Shown one piece after another: positions 8,483 through 15,775 of a stretch of 35,106 bases of DNA. A program made the position numbers and the translations under genes. The DNA lies in contig SVSH01000022.1 of assembly GCA_015064395.1 (NCBI GenBank), forward strand, positions 1 to 35,106, written 5' to 3'. Position 1 is the first letter of the stretch. The number at the start of each line of letters is the position of its first letter. The notes beneath the pieces were generated by a model. It searched no databases and was not told where the DNA came from. It was given only the letters and a program-made list of their open reading frames with translations. Source of the DNA: Oscillospiraceae bacterium (GTDB taxonomy: Bacteria; Bacillota; Clostridia; Oscillospirales; CAG-272).

Positions 8483-8525
8483 ATCCATCCGGCAGTATTT
8501 TTTGACAAAAAAGCGCCCATTGACG

Positions 8526-8563
8526 CAAACAACGCACGGTAAGCTCTTACCGTGCGTTGTTTG
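8526..8563 (-). terminator. long perfect hairpin after the XRE gene
   Basis: The 18-base arms 8526-8543 and 8546-8563 are perfectly complementary with almost no loop. The hairpin begins 3 bases after the stop codon of the XRE gene. A TTTTTT run follows only about 14 bases later on the minus strand, so it is either a terminator with a delayed T-run or a strong 3'-end stabiliser. Confidence 0.55.
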
Positions 8564-8565
8564 AT

Positions 8566-8778
8566 TTACTTCTCATCCTGCCGCCCGAACAGCTCGTCGA
8601 GCGAGACGGAAAAATAGCGTGCAATGGGAAGCAACAGCGTCACATCGGGATAGGCAATCGCCCGCTCCCATTTTGACACGGCTTGCACACTGACGCCAAA
8701 CGCGAAGGCCAGCTGACGCTGTGTCAGCCCCTGCTCAACGCGCATCCGACGGATGTTTTCTCCCAAAGAAAGTTCCAA
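8566..8778 (-). CDS. small XRE-family transcriptional regulator
   Basis: A 70-residue protein that is almost only a helix-turn-helix domain: LGENIRRMRVEQGLTQRQLA, then FGVSVQAVSKWERA as the recognition region, then YPDVTLLLPIARYFSVSLDELF, the usual Cro/CI-type fold with no effector domain. The start is TTG at 8778, because AGGAGG (8791-8786) lies 7 bases upstream. An upstream GTG would add about 24 residues of non-family sequence. It has its own strong promoter (9016-9044) and a leader of about 230 nucleotides carrying inverted repeats and a possible small ORF. Self-control through the inverted repeats at the promoter is a reasonable guess; its targets are unknown. Confidence 0.85.
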   Translation of the reverse strand: MELSLGENIRRMRVEQGLTQRQLAFAFGVSVQAVSKWERAIAYPDVTLLLPIARYFSVSLDELFGRQDEK

Positions 8779-8878
8779 TGCTTGTCCTCCTGTGCTTATG
8801 ACGGTATCGCCGCACACAGGTCTTTCTGTATGGCAAGGTGCACCACCCACAGATGGTGCACCTCACTATCGCTCGCAC

Positions 8879-8941
8879 TCACGCGAAATGCGCAGTCACG
8901 GCGAGCGATACGGCATTTTCACAAAATGCACAAAAAATCAT
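8879..8941 (-). CDS. possible 20-residue leader ORF upstream of the XRE gene
   Basis: ATG at 8941 has an excellent ribosome binding site, AGGAGG 7 bases upstream, and reads MIFCAFCENAV followed by SLAVTAHFA, then TGA. It contains one CxxC pair. It lies in the leader of the XRE regulator, 100 bases before that gene's start codon. A further 8-bp inverted repeat of GGTGCACC lies between the two. No homologue is recognised. It could be a translated leader peptide, a very small protein, or chance; only the strength of the ribosome binding site speaks for it. Confidence 0.3.
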   Translation of the reverse strand: MIFCAFCENAVSLAVTAHFA

Positions 8942-8967
8942 ATCCTCGCCTCCTTTCATCAAAAATA

Positions 8968-9015
8968 ATAACCGTACCGTCAGCGCCTGCAGAACGCGAT
9001 ATTCGGTACGGTTAT
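8968..9015 (-). promoter_or_regulatory. 12-bp inverted repeat abutting the -10 box of the XRE promoter
   Basis: The arms 8968-8979 and 9004-9015 (ATAACCGTACCG and its complement) are perfect, 24 bases apart. The upstream arm touches the -10 box at 9016 and includes the predicted transcription start. On the minus strand the distal arm is followed by ATTTTTG. It could be a two-site operator, or a transcript-initial hairpin that attenuates transcription. Confidence 0.5.
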
Positions 9016-9044
9016 ATTGTAGCACGGAGTGCTTGGGCTGTCAA
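9016..9044 (-). promoter_or_regulatory. sigma-A promoter of the XRE gene
   Basis: On the minus strand a perfect TTGACA (9044-9039) and TACAAT (9021-9016) have a 17-base spacer. It is one of the strongest-looking promoters in the window, unexpected for a 70-residue regulator unless it is repressed. Confidence 0.8.
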
Positions 9045-9069
9045 GAACCAATCGTTCAACCATTGGTTC
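9045..9069 (-). promoter_or_regulatory. 8-bp inverted repeat abutting the -35 box; possible serA 3' hairpin
   Basis: The arms 9045-9052 and 9062-9069 (GAACCAAT/ATTGGTTC) are perfect around a 9-base loop. It starts 17 bases after the serA stop codon and ends exactly where the -35 box of the XRE promoter begins. The T-run that would make it a good serA terminator is missing; it may be an operator or activator site. Confidence 0.4.
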
Positions 9070-9086
9070 AGGGCCCGCACGGCCTC

Positions 9087-10247
9087 TTATCGGATCAATC
9101 GTGTGCGGATCATACCGTCGATGGTGCGGATCAGCTCCTCCGTTGCAGGGGTGATACCACCCGTGATATCCACGATGGTATACGCCACACTGCCGCGTGA
9201 CTTGTTGGTCATATTCTCGATGTTAGCGCCGTCGGCGGAGACCACCTTGGTGATCTTGCTAAGCACCTCGGGGATATTCTCATGCAGGCAGCAGATACGA
9301 ACGTCACCGCTACGAGGCATGGAAACGGCAGGATAGTTGACACTGTTTTTGATGTTGCCGTTGGTCAGATAATCGTCCAGCTCAAGCGCCGCCATGACGG
9401 CACAGTTGTCCTCGGACTCCTCTGTCGAAGCACCCAGATGGGGGATGGCAACGACGCCCGGAATAGCCAGCACCTCGGCCGTTGGGAAATCGGTGACGTA
9501 AGCCGCCATCTTGCCCGATGTCATGGCCTCTGCCACGTCAGCCGCATTAACGAGGTCGGTGCGAGACAGATTGACCAGGCGCACGCCGTCCTTCATCTTG
9601 GCGATGGTGTCGGCACAGATCATGCCCTTGGTATCCTTGGTCGCAGGCACGTGCAGCGAAATATAGTCGGCCTTCTCGTAGATCTCCTCGTATGTTGCCG
9701 CCTTGACGACGTGATGATTGAGGTTCCAAGCACTTTCGACCGAGAGATAGGGGTCACAGCCAATGACGTTCATACCCAGGTGCACGGCAACGTTGGCAAC
9801 CATGCCGCCAATGGCGCCCAGACCGATAATGCCCAGTGTTTTGCCCTTGAGCTCAGTGCCGGCAAACGCACTCTTGCCCTTCTCCACCTGCTTGGCAACG
9901 TCATCTCCCTCCAGGCCCTTGGCCCAGTCGATACCGCCGACCACGTTACGGGCAGCCAAAAACAAGGCGCACAGCGTCAGCTCCTTGACGCCGTTGGCGT
10001 TGGCACCCGGCGTATTGAATACGACAATGCCCTGCTCGGTGCATTGTTCGATCGGGATGTTATTGACACCCGCACCGGCGCGGGCAATGGCCAGCAGATT
10101 GTCGCCCAGGACCATGTCGTGCATGACGGCCGAGCGAACGAGAATACCGTCGGGGTTTTCCACCTCCGTTCCCAGCGTATAGACAGCGGGATCGAGACGG
10201 TCCGTACCGACCTTGGCGATCTTATTGAGCATCAGTATGTTTTTCAT
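9087..10247 (-). CDS. serA: D-3-phosphoglycerate dehydrogenase, short ACT-domain form
   Basis: First committed step of serine synthesis: NAD-dependent oxidation of 3-phosphoglycerate to 3-phosphohydroxypyruvate. The 386 residues comprise a substrate-binding domain with RAGAGVNNI (56-64), a Rossmann domain with GLGAIGG (142-148) and D165 for the dinucleotide ribose, and catalytic R229 (NLSRTDLV), a Glu at about 258 (DFPTAEV) and H270 (HLGAST). A C-terminal ACT domain (about 316-386) probably gives feedback control by serine. The segment between the catalytic Glu and His is shorter than in E. coli SerA, and the intervening domain of long SerA forms is absent. ATG 10247 has AGGAGA 7 bases upstream. 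It lies downstream of serC on the same strand, the next gene of the pathway. Confidence 0.96.
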   Translation of the reverse strand: MKNILMLNKIAKVGTDRLDPAVYTLGTEVENPDGILVRSAVMHDMVLGDNLLAIARAGAGVNNIPIEQCTEQGIVVFNTPGANANGVKELTLCALFLAARNVVGGIDWAKGLEGDDVAKQVEKGKSAFAGTELKGKTLGIIGLGAIGGMVANVAVHLGMNVIGCDPYLSVESAWNLNHHVVKAATYEEIYEKADYISLHVPATKDTKGMICADTIAKMKDGVRLVNLSRTDLVNAADVAEAMTSGKMAAYVTDFPTAEVLAIPGVVAIPHLGASTEESEDNCAVMAALELDDYLTNGNIKNSVNYPAVSMPRSGDVRICCLHENIPEVLSKITKVVSADGANIENMTNKSRGSVAYTIVDITGGITPATEELIRTIDGMIRTRLIR

Positions 10248-10306
10248 GGTTGTATCTCCTAATGGTAATGGCATGTTTTCATGGGGCGCTTGTATGGAAA
10301 CGAATG

Positions 10307-10356
10307 CGTAGGGGCGACCTTTGGTCGCCCGCGGGCGCACACAGTGCGCCCCTACG
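10307..10356. repeat. 50-bp three-stem palindromic repeat between serC and serA
   Basis: The outer arms CGTAGGGGCG (10307-10316) and CGCCCCTACG (10347-10356) are perfect. Inside are two alternative 8-bp hairpins: 10312-10319 with 10323-10330, and 10333-10340 with 10344-10351, so the element can fold as one cruciform or two adjacent stem-loops. Its form is that of the REP-like elements seen many times in clostridial genomes. It sits between two cotranscribed genes, about 25 bases after the serC stop codon. Confidence 0.75.
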
Positions 10357-10381
10357 GTTGGCTTATCTTCATGAATGGGGC

Positions 10382-11473
10382 TTACGCCTTGGGGTTATTG
10401 GCGGCGAAGTCCTTCATAAAGGCAACCAGTGCCTCGACGCCCTCGTAGGGCATGGCGTTGTAGATGGACGCCCGCATGCCGCCGACCGAACGGTGGCCCT
10501 TGAGGTTCTTCAGACCCACGGCGGCCGCTTCCTTGGCAAACTTCTTGTCCAGCTCCGCGTCTCCCGTGACGAAGGTGACGTTCATCATGGAGCGGCTTTC
10601 CTTTTTAACAGGTGCGATATAGTAGTCCTGGCTATCCAGATAATCGTACAAAAGATTGGCCTTCCTTTCGTTCATTTGCTTCATCACGTCAAGGCCGCCC
10701 AGAGAGAGGATCCACTCGTACACCAGCTTTGCCATGTAAATGGTGTAGCAAGGCGGGGTGTTGTACATCGAGCCGTTGTCTGCCATGGTCTTCCACTCCA
10801 GCATGGTGGGCATCTTGGGATCGGCATAGTCGAGCAGATCCTCTCTTACGATGACCAGCGTCAGTCCCGCAGGCGCCATGTTCTTTTGCGCGCCGGCATA
10901 GATCACGCCGAACCTGGAAACGTCCACCGGCTCGGAAATGATGCAAGAGGACAGGTCGGCTACCAGCGGCACGTCGCCCGCGTCGGGAATATAGGGATAC
11001 TTTGTGCCATAGATGGTGTTATTGAAGCAGATGTGCAGATACGCCGCGTCGGGGCGGATCATATCCTTGGTGATGACGGGGACGTGGTCAAAGTTATCGT
11101 CCTTGGTCGTGGCAATGCACTTGACGTCGTAGCCCATCTTCTGGGCTTCCTTGAACGCCTTGCCCGAGAACTGACCCGAAACGGCATAGTCAGCCTTGCC
11201 CGTGCGTCCGATCAAATTGAGGGGAACGGCGGCAAACTGGGTGGACGCACCGCCCTGCAAAAAGAGAACTTTATAGTTATCCGGAATATTCATCAGCCGG
11301 CGCAGCATGGCCTCGGCATCCGCAATAATGGGCTCGTAATCAGCCGAGCGGTGCGACATTTCCATGACGGACATTCCGCTCTCGCCGTAGCACAAAAGCT
11401 CGTCAGCCGCCCGTTGCAGCACAGGCATGGGAAGCATGGAAGGACCTGCCGAAAAATTATACACTCTGTTCAT
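10382..11473 (-). CDS. serC: phosphoserine aminotransferase
   Basis: PLP-dependent transamination of 3-phosphohydroxypyruvate with glutamate to O-phosphoserine, the step after SerA. The 363-residue protein starts MNRVYNFSAGPSMLP, the family signature, followed by GMSVMEMSHRS and LQGGASTQFAAVP (PLP phosphate binding). VADLSS holds the PLP aspartate (D173) and YAGAQKNMAPAG the Schiff-base lysine (K197); KGHRSVGGMRASIYNAMP is the conserved C-terminal part. The start at 11473 is supported by an AAAGGAGAA site upstream; an in-frame extension of 12 residues is unlikely. It leads the serC-serA operon from the promoter at 11544-11572. Confidence 0.98.
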   Translation of the reverse strand: MNRVYNFSAGPSMLPMPVLQRAADELLCYGESGMSVMEMSHRSADYEPIIADAEAMLRRLMNIPDNYKVLFLQGGASTQFAAVPLNLIGRTGKADYAVSGQFSGKAFKEAQKMGYDVKCIATTKDDNFDHVPVITKDMIRPDAAYLHICFNNTIYGTKYPYIPDAGDVPLVADLSSCIISEPVDVSRFGVIYAGAQKNMAPAGLTLVIVREDLLDYADPKMPTMLEWKTMADNGSMYNTPPCYTIYMAKLVYEWILSLGGLDVMKQMNERKANLLYDYLDSQDYYIAPVKKESRSMMNVTFVTGDAELDKKFAKEAAAVGLKNLKGHRSVGGMRASIYNAMPYEGVEALVAFMKDFAANNPKA

Positions 11474-11543
11474 GATCTTGTTCTCCTTTGGATGAATCAC
11501 TGAAATCAAGCATTTTGCAAGTTTATTCTCGCTGATGTTTCAC

Positions 11544-11572
11544 ATTGTATCACAAAATATTCGATTTGTAAA
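11544..11572 (-). promoter_or_regulatory. sigma-A promoter of serC-serA
   Basis: On the minus strand TTTACA (11572-11567) and TACAAT (11549-11544) have a 17-base spacer. The start near 11537 leaves a leader of about 64 nucleotides. No T-box or other riboswitch is visible in it. Confidence 0.75.
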
Positions 11573-11603
11573 GTAGTTTTTGAAAATTTTGCAATTTTAT
11601 TTT

Positions 11604-12638
11604 TCAAGCACTTGCATTTTTCCGCAAGACCTCTCTCCGTCTTGCATAACGCACCCTCACACCCATCATAACCACCACGATCCAGAGCAGTGCGTAGACG
11701 GCATAGCCGTACCATGCCGCCCTGCTGACGCCCAGTGCCGCACCGCCCAGCAGAACGCTGACAAGGGTCAGAATGCGGCAGGTCCGGCGCTGCGAGCATC
11801 CGGCATCAAACAGTCGATGATGCCAATGCCCCCGATCAGCCGCAAAGGGACTTTGTCCCCGCAAAAGCCGCCGTACAACGGCAAAGGTAAGATCGGACAG
11901 GGGCACGCCAAAGAGAAGGAGGGGAACGATCGCCCCCAGATCCCCCGCGCGGGGCTGATCCAAGCGAAGCGAAAGATAGCCTAACACAAATCCAAGCAGC
12001 TGTGACCCCGCATCTCCCATAAAGATCCTGGCAGGGTGGCGGTTGTATTTCAAAAAGCCGAGCGCCGCGCCGCACAGCACCAGCGATACTCCTGCCCACG
12101 TTCCGCTCCCCTGCAACAAAAGCAACAAAGCCAGCATGGCCGCCTCGATCGCGCTGACCCCGGCACATAATCCGTCCAGCCCGTCGATCATATTGTGCGC
12201 GTTGGTCAGGGTAACCAGCCAAAGCATTGAGAGAGGAAGCCGCCAGACGCCCGGATCTATCGTCGCGCCCCAAAGAGACAGCGCGGAAATCCCTGCCCCA
12301 CCGCCCAGCGCGATCAGCGCCGCCAGTGCTTGGAAAACGATCTTGACCCCCGCCGAAAGGCGGTACACGTCATCGATAAGCCCCAACAGCACCAACAGAG
12401 TTGCTCCTAAAAGCAAGCGCACCGTCGCCTCACGCGGCCCGCCGATCAGTCCGATGCCCAAGAGAAAAGCAACGAACATCGCAATACCTCCTGTCCGCGG
12501 GATGGGGCGCTTGTGCAGTCTCCGCCCGTCGCAGGGGATGTCGATCGCGCCGATGCGGGGGGCAATACGCATCATCGCCGGCGTGATCACTGCGCTGATC
12601 AAAAAAGCCGAAAGAGCCACCAGTATGTGCTTCACCAC
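11604..12638 (-). CDS. undecaprenyl-phosphate sugar-1-phosphate transferase (TagO/WecA type)
   Basis: A polytopic membrane enzyme of the MraY/WecA superfamily that moves a sugar-1-phosphate, usually GlcNAc-1-P, from a UDP-sugar to undecaprenyl phosphate, starting synthesis of wall teichoic acid or another surface glycan. It has 344 residues and about ten membrane helices. Conserved cytosolic-loop motifs are all present: HKRPIPRTGG (42-51), DDVYRLS with the D89-D90 pair, NAHNMIDGLDGL (147-158), FMGDAGSQ (206-213) and RGHWHHRL, the His-rich motif of the WecA branch that separates it from MraY. The start is GTG 12638 with AGGAGG 6 bases upstream. No other glycan genes are nearby, so the final polymer cannot be named. 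A good promoter of its own was not found; readthrough from trpS is possible. Confidence 0.9.
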   Translation of the reverse strand: MVKHILVALSAFLISAVITPAMMRIAPRIGAIDIPCDGRRLHKRPIPRTGGIAMFVAFLLGIGLIGGPREATVRLLLGATLLVLLGLIDDVYRLSAGVKIVFQALAALIALGGGAGISALSLWGATIDPGVWRLPLSMLWLVTLTNAHNMIDGLDGLCAGVSAIEAAMLALLLLLQGSGTWAGVSLVLCGAALGFLKYNRHPARIFMGDAGSQLLGFVLGYLSLRLDQPRAGDLGAIVPLLLFGVPLSDLTFAVVRRLLRGQSPFAADRGHWHHRLFDAGCSQRRTCRILTLVSVLLGGAALGVSRAAWYGYAVYALLWIVVVMMGVRVRYARRREVLRKNASA

Positions 12639-12687
12639 GCACGTCCTCCTTACTCTTTGTATGTAACGTCGGTGGCGATTGATACAA

Positions 12688-12720
12688 ATATCCCGCCTCG
12701 GCAACACCGAAGCGGGATAT
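12688..12720 (-). terminator. hairpin after trpS
   Basis: The arms 12707-12720 and 12688-12701 pair at 13 of 14 positions around a 5-base loop, 21 bases after the trpS stop codon. The sequence after it on the minus strand, TTTGTATC, is only a weak T-run, so termination is probably incomplete. Confidence 0.5.
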
Positions 12721-12741
12721 GTCGTCGTATTGAGCTATGTC

Positions 12742-13743
12742 TTATTTGAGCTGTACAAAGCCCAGCTTGCGCTGTACCTTGGACAGCGTCTTGCGGGCGT
12801 AGTAGGAGGCCTCGGCGGCACCCTTCTTCATCATTTCCTCCAGGTACGCCTTGTCAGCCATCAGCTCACGGAAGCGCGCCTGAACGGGAGCCAGCGCATC
12901 GGCGCAGGCCTCACCCACCGCCAGCTTGAAGTCGCCGTAGCCGCGGCCGTCAAACTCGCGCTCGATCTCGTCGAATTCCTTGCCGGTGTAGCAGGAATAG
13001 ATGGTCATGAGGTTGTTGATGCCGTCCTTGCCCTCGGCGTAGCGCACGACGGTGTCCGAGTCGGTCACGGCACGCTTGAACTTGCGGATTATTGTGTCCT
13101 TGTCGTCCAGAATATATACCACCGCGTTGGTGTTTTCATCCGATTTGCTCATTTTCTTGGTCGGATCGGCCAGCGACATGATCTTCTTGCCGCTCGACGC
13201 CATGATGGGCTCGGGAATGGTGAAGGTGTCGGGATAGAGGGCATTGAAGCGAGTGGCGATATCGCGGCACAGCTCGACGTGTTGTTTTTGGTCGATACCA
13301 ACCGGCACGACGTCGGTCTGATACAGAAGAATGTCCGCCGCCATCAGCACGGGATAGGTGAAAAGACCCGCGTTGATGTTGTCGGCGTGCTTGGCGCTCT
13401 TGTCCTTGAACTGGGTCATGCGGGACAACTCCCCGAACATGGTAAAGCAGTTGAGCATCCATGCCAGCTCGGCGTGAGCCGACACCTGGGACTGAACGTA
13501 CAGCGTGTTTTTCTCGGGATCAAGTCCGCAGGCCATGTACAGAGCCAACGTCTCGTAGGTACGACGGCGCAGATCGGCCGGCACCTGACGCACCGTAATG
13601 GCGTGCGAGTCAACCACGCAGTAAAAGCACTTGTACTGCTCCGAAAACGTGGAAAAATTGCGGATGGCACCCAGGTAGTTGCCGATGGTCAAATTACCGC
13701 TGGGCTGAACGCCCGAAAATGATACCTTTTGATCTTGAAGCAT
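12742..13743 (-). CDS. trpS: tryptophanyl-tRNA synthetase
   Basis: Class I aminoacyl-tRNA synthetase that charges tRNA-Trp. The 333 residues begin with VSFSGVQPSGNLTIGNYLG, containing the HIGH-equivalent TIGN (19-22); further on are LLYQTDVVPVGIDQKQH (139-155), typical of bacterial TrpRS, and KKMSKSDEN (196-204) with the KMSKS loop. Length and motifs are standard. ATG 13743 is preceded by AAAGGAG. Expression is set by a T-box leader with a UGG specifier (13864-14137), and a palindromic repeat lies between the leader's terminator and the gene. Confidence 0.98.
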   Translation of the reverse strand: MLQDQKVSFSGVQPSGNLTIGNYLGAIRNFSTFSEQYKCFYCVVDSHAITVRQVPADLRRRTYETLALYMACGLDPEKNTLYVQSQVSAHAELAWMLNCFTMFGELSRMTQFKDKSAKHADNINAGLFTYPVLMAADILLYQTDVVPVGIDQKQHVELCRDIATRFNALYPDTFTIPEPIMASSGKKIMSLADPTKKMSKSDENTNAVVYILDDKDTIIRKFKRAVTDSDTVVRYAEGKDGINNLMTIYSCYTGKEFDEIEREFDGRGYGDFKLAVGEACADALAPVQARFRELMADKAYLEEMMKKGAAEASYYARKTLSKVQRKLGFVQLK

Positions 13744-13796
13744 GATGATTGATCTCCTTTTATATTGATTGTGTAATTTCCAAGAGATTGTAACAA

Positions 13797-13850
13797 GAGC
13801 CTTCCCCTTGAGGGGAAGGTGTCGGCAACGCCGACGGATGAGGTGTCGAT
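13797..13850. repeat. palindromic repeat between T-box and trpS
   Basis: Two perfect hairpins stand next to each other: 8-bp 13800-13807/13812-13819 (CCTTCCCC, loop TTGA) and 6-bp 13821-13826/13830-13835 (GTCGGC, loop AAC), followed by GGATGAGG. Its ends recur at 5366-5375 and 5475-5489 in the opposite orientation. It lies in the leader of the trpS mRNA, downstream of the T-box terminator, and does not overlap the ribosome binding site. Confidence 0.65.
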
Positions 13851-13863
13851 ATTACAGGGAAAC

Positions 13864-13904
13864 AAAAAAACGCCCATGACAAAAGAACTCTTTTGTCAAG
13901 GACG
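13864..13904 (-). terminator. T-box-controlled intrinsic terminator
   Basis: In the minus-strand RNA, 13904-13889 pairs with 13886-13871 over 16 positions with one mismatch and one G-U, followed directly by seven Ts (13870-13864). It begins 11 bases after the T-box sequence. Confidence 0.9.
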
Positions 13905-14137
13905 AACGAATATGTCCGCGGTGCCACCTTGATTCACGGTCATGGCCGTGCGCTTGCAGGATACGGTCTCATATCCCCGACAACTGACGTGTGCCTGACG
14001 TTGCGAAATACTTTGTGCCCTCGGCACAGTTCCTCCGCACCCTCCGCGGTCCATTTGACGATCTGTCTCTTACCCGGCTCTCAGCCGCCCGGGCTCTCTG
14101 TGAAGTCTTAGTCGCCGTTATCTCCGCATCATTGGTT
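13864..14137 (-). ncRNA. T-box leader (tRNA-Trp sensing) of trpS
   Basis: The T-box sequence AAGGTGGCACCGCGG is at 13930-13916 on the minus strand, followed by a long terminator hairpin and T-run. About 130 bases upstream of the T-box, the stem I region has a bulged segment AAATGGACC between the short helices GTC/GAC and GCGG/CCGC. Its TGG (14053-14051) is the tryptophan codon and matches the downstream gene. Uncharged tRNA-Trp would pair with this specifier and with the T-box through its 3' end, favouring the antiterminator so that trpS is read. The 5' end is inferred from the promoter. Confidence 0.93.
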
Positions 14138-14143
14138 TAGGAT

Positions 14144-14172
14144 AGTTTACTACAAAAAATCGGGTTTGTCAA
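14144..14172 (-). promoter_or_regulatory. sigma-A promoter of the trpS T-box transcript
   Basis: On the minus strand TTGACA (14172-14167) and TAAACT (14149-14144) have a 17-base spacer. The start falls near 14137, just before the T-box stem I region. Confidence 0.7.
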
Positions 14173-14202
14173 TAGAAAAAACAGTTTTTTTTACGAAAGT
14201 AA

Positions 14203-14231
14203 AAGCGGAGCCGTCTGTGACAGCTCCGCTT
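14203..14231 (-). terminator. intrinsic terminator of the ABC export operon
   Basis: The 9-bp perfect arms 14223-14231 and 14203-14211 (AAGCGGAGC/GCTCCGCTT) with further pairing inside the loop are followed on the minus strand by TTTTACTTT. It lies 16 bases after the stop codon of the GldG-like gene. Confidence 0.75.
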
Positions 14232-14247
14232 GAACAGTAGAGTTTCA

Positions 14248-15762
14248 TTATCTTCTCTTGCGCTGTGCGCGAATGGTAATGCCGATGGCCAAAAGTCCGG
14301 CGGGGATGACTACGATCAGAAGCAGCGGGAAAATGGTACTTGCCATACCCGTCGTTTCCAGGACACCCAACGACAGATCGACAGGTGCGATCGCAGGCAG
14401 CTTGGAGGTATAGTTTTTACCCTGCCAGGAAGCGGCCATAGCCAGATAGTACAGGCCGTTGCCGCTCTTGGCCTCGACCATCTCATCCGAGAAGGCCTCC
14501 ACCGAGGCAAACCATACGAATTTGGCGCCCGTTTGGCTGTTATTGGCAGCCACGGAAATCGGTGCCTTACCCAGGCTGACCTCCTTGCCGTCCGCATCGT
14601 ACAGATAAGCGTCCGAGGCGGCAAACAGCGTCGTGACCGTCACGTTCTTGGGCAGCTCGCTTGCGATCTGAATGGCATGCGCATTGGGGAGCAGCACAGC
14701 ATAGCCGCTCTCAACGCCCGCGCTTGTAATGGTGTGTCCGCTGTTGACCGAGGGTTTGAGCTCGGTGGGGGTGTCACCGTAGGCGTTGGCATTGCCCTCG
14801 CTGATCACACCTCCCGTATGCGCAGAGAGTCCCATGGTGGCCGCCACTCGCATCAGATTGGGCATAGTGGCGTTATTCGCCGAGGTGATCAGCAAGATAT
14901 TGCCGCCGGCCGATGCGTAAGCGATCAGCATATCCGCCTCGCTCTCGGACAGATCCGTCGCAGGCGCGTGGATCAAAAGCGTGGAGATGTCCTCCGGCAT
15001 GGCCGAGATCTTGGACAGATCCAAGGCATCGTACGTCATGCCGACCTGATCGAAGAAGCTACGAAGCTGCTTGCCCAGCGCCGCCTCGCCGTGTCCGGAG
15101 GAAACGTACAGGTGAGGGATGGTCCCGGCCGTCACGTATTCAATGGCCTCGGTCACTGCCTGCTCGCCCCGGAAATAAGGGATGGCCGCCGTGATGTCAA
15201 TGCCGTATTGGGTGTAATACTGGTAGGCGATCTCCATATACTTGTCGCTCTGTACCATCTGGAGATAGGTGGCCGCCGGGACCTCACCCAAGCCGTTGAT
15301 ATAATAATAGCTCAGGTTGGTGTACTCGATCAGACGATAGCGGCGGGCGCTTGCCACCACCATGCTGTACGCGGTCATAGAAGACGCGCCGCTGTATTTC
15401 TCGGTGAAGGTCTTATCCACGGTGGGATCGACGATCTCCACGTGCAAATGTGCGCTTGCCGCCTCATAGCGGGACAAAAACGACTCCATGGTCGGGCTGA
15501 TGGTGCCGCCGGGGCACATCACGTAAACGGTGACGTCCTCCGTGAGTCCCTTGACGAAGGCTTTACTGGTCGCACTGACGGAAAACTGTCCCGCCGGCGT
15601 GGTATCATGCAGCACGACGGAATTGGGGATCAGGCCGACCAGCACATTGACCACGATCACGATCGCCAGCACAAGGGCGGAGGCGATCAGCGTACGCGTC
15701 CCCGCTGTCAGGGCGCGGTTGGAGCCGAACAGGCGGGTTGCGATGGATGGATTGTTTTTCAT
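14248..15762 (-). CDS. GldG-like extracytoplasmic protein of an ABC export system
   Basis: A 504-residue protein matching the GldG/ABC-transporter-auxiliary family. It has a basic N-terminus, one membrane helix at about 23-46, a large outer domain, and a C-terminal membrane helix (about 475-498) ending in RAQRKRR. In the outer domain, YVSSGHGEAALG (about 218-229), DLSKISAMPEDISTLLIHAPATD and AYASAGGNILLIT resemble the family's core, which folds like a glutamine-amidotransferase-type domain without catalysis. It is preceded by AAGGAGG. It is the third gene of an operon after ATPase and permease, the order gldA-gldF-gldG in gliding Bacteroidetes, but here a generic exporter is meant since Clostridia do not glide. 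The substrate is unknown. Confidence 0.85.
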   Translation of the reverse strand: MKNNPSIATRLFGSNRALTAGTRTLIASALVLAIVIVVNVLVGLIPNSVVLHDTTPAGQFSVSATSKAFVKGLTEDVTVYVMCPGGTISPTMESFLSRYEAASAHLHVEIVDPTVDKTFTEKYSGASSMTAYSMVVASARRYRLIEYTNLSYYYINGLGEVPAATYLQMVQSDKYMEIAYQYYTQYGIDITAAIPYFRGEQAVTEAIEYVTAGTIPHLYVSSGHGEAALGKQLRSFFDQVGMTYDALDLSKISAMPEDISTLLIHAPATDLSESEADMLIAYASAGGNILLITSANNATMPNLMRVAATMGLSAHTGGVISEGNANAYGDTPTELKPSVNSGHTITSAGVESGYAVLLPNAHAIQIASELPKNVTVTTLFAASDAYLYDADGKEVSLGKAPISVAANNSQTGAKFVWFASVEAFSDEMVEAKSGNGLYYLAMAASWQGKNYTSKLPAIAPVDLSLGVLETTGMASTIFPLLLIVVIPAGLLAIGITIRAQRKRR

Positions 15763-15775
15763 GTCGTCACCCTCC

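Noticed and set aside
8526-8563. 18-bp perfect palindrome as a phage or plasmid attachment site
   Set aside because: Its place 3 bases after a stop codon fits an RNA hairpin; no integrase or second copy is present.
10782-11473. Possible serine riboswitch or T-box for serC-serA
   Set aside because: The leader is only about 64 bases and no T-box sequence is present.
12639-12690. Promoter for the TagO-like gene (TTGTAT with TACATA)
   Set aside because: The spacer is 16 bases and both boxes are poor, so it is too weak to list.
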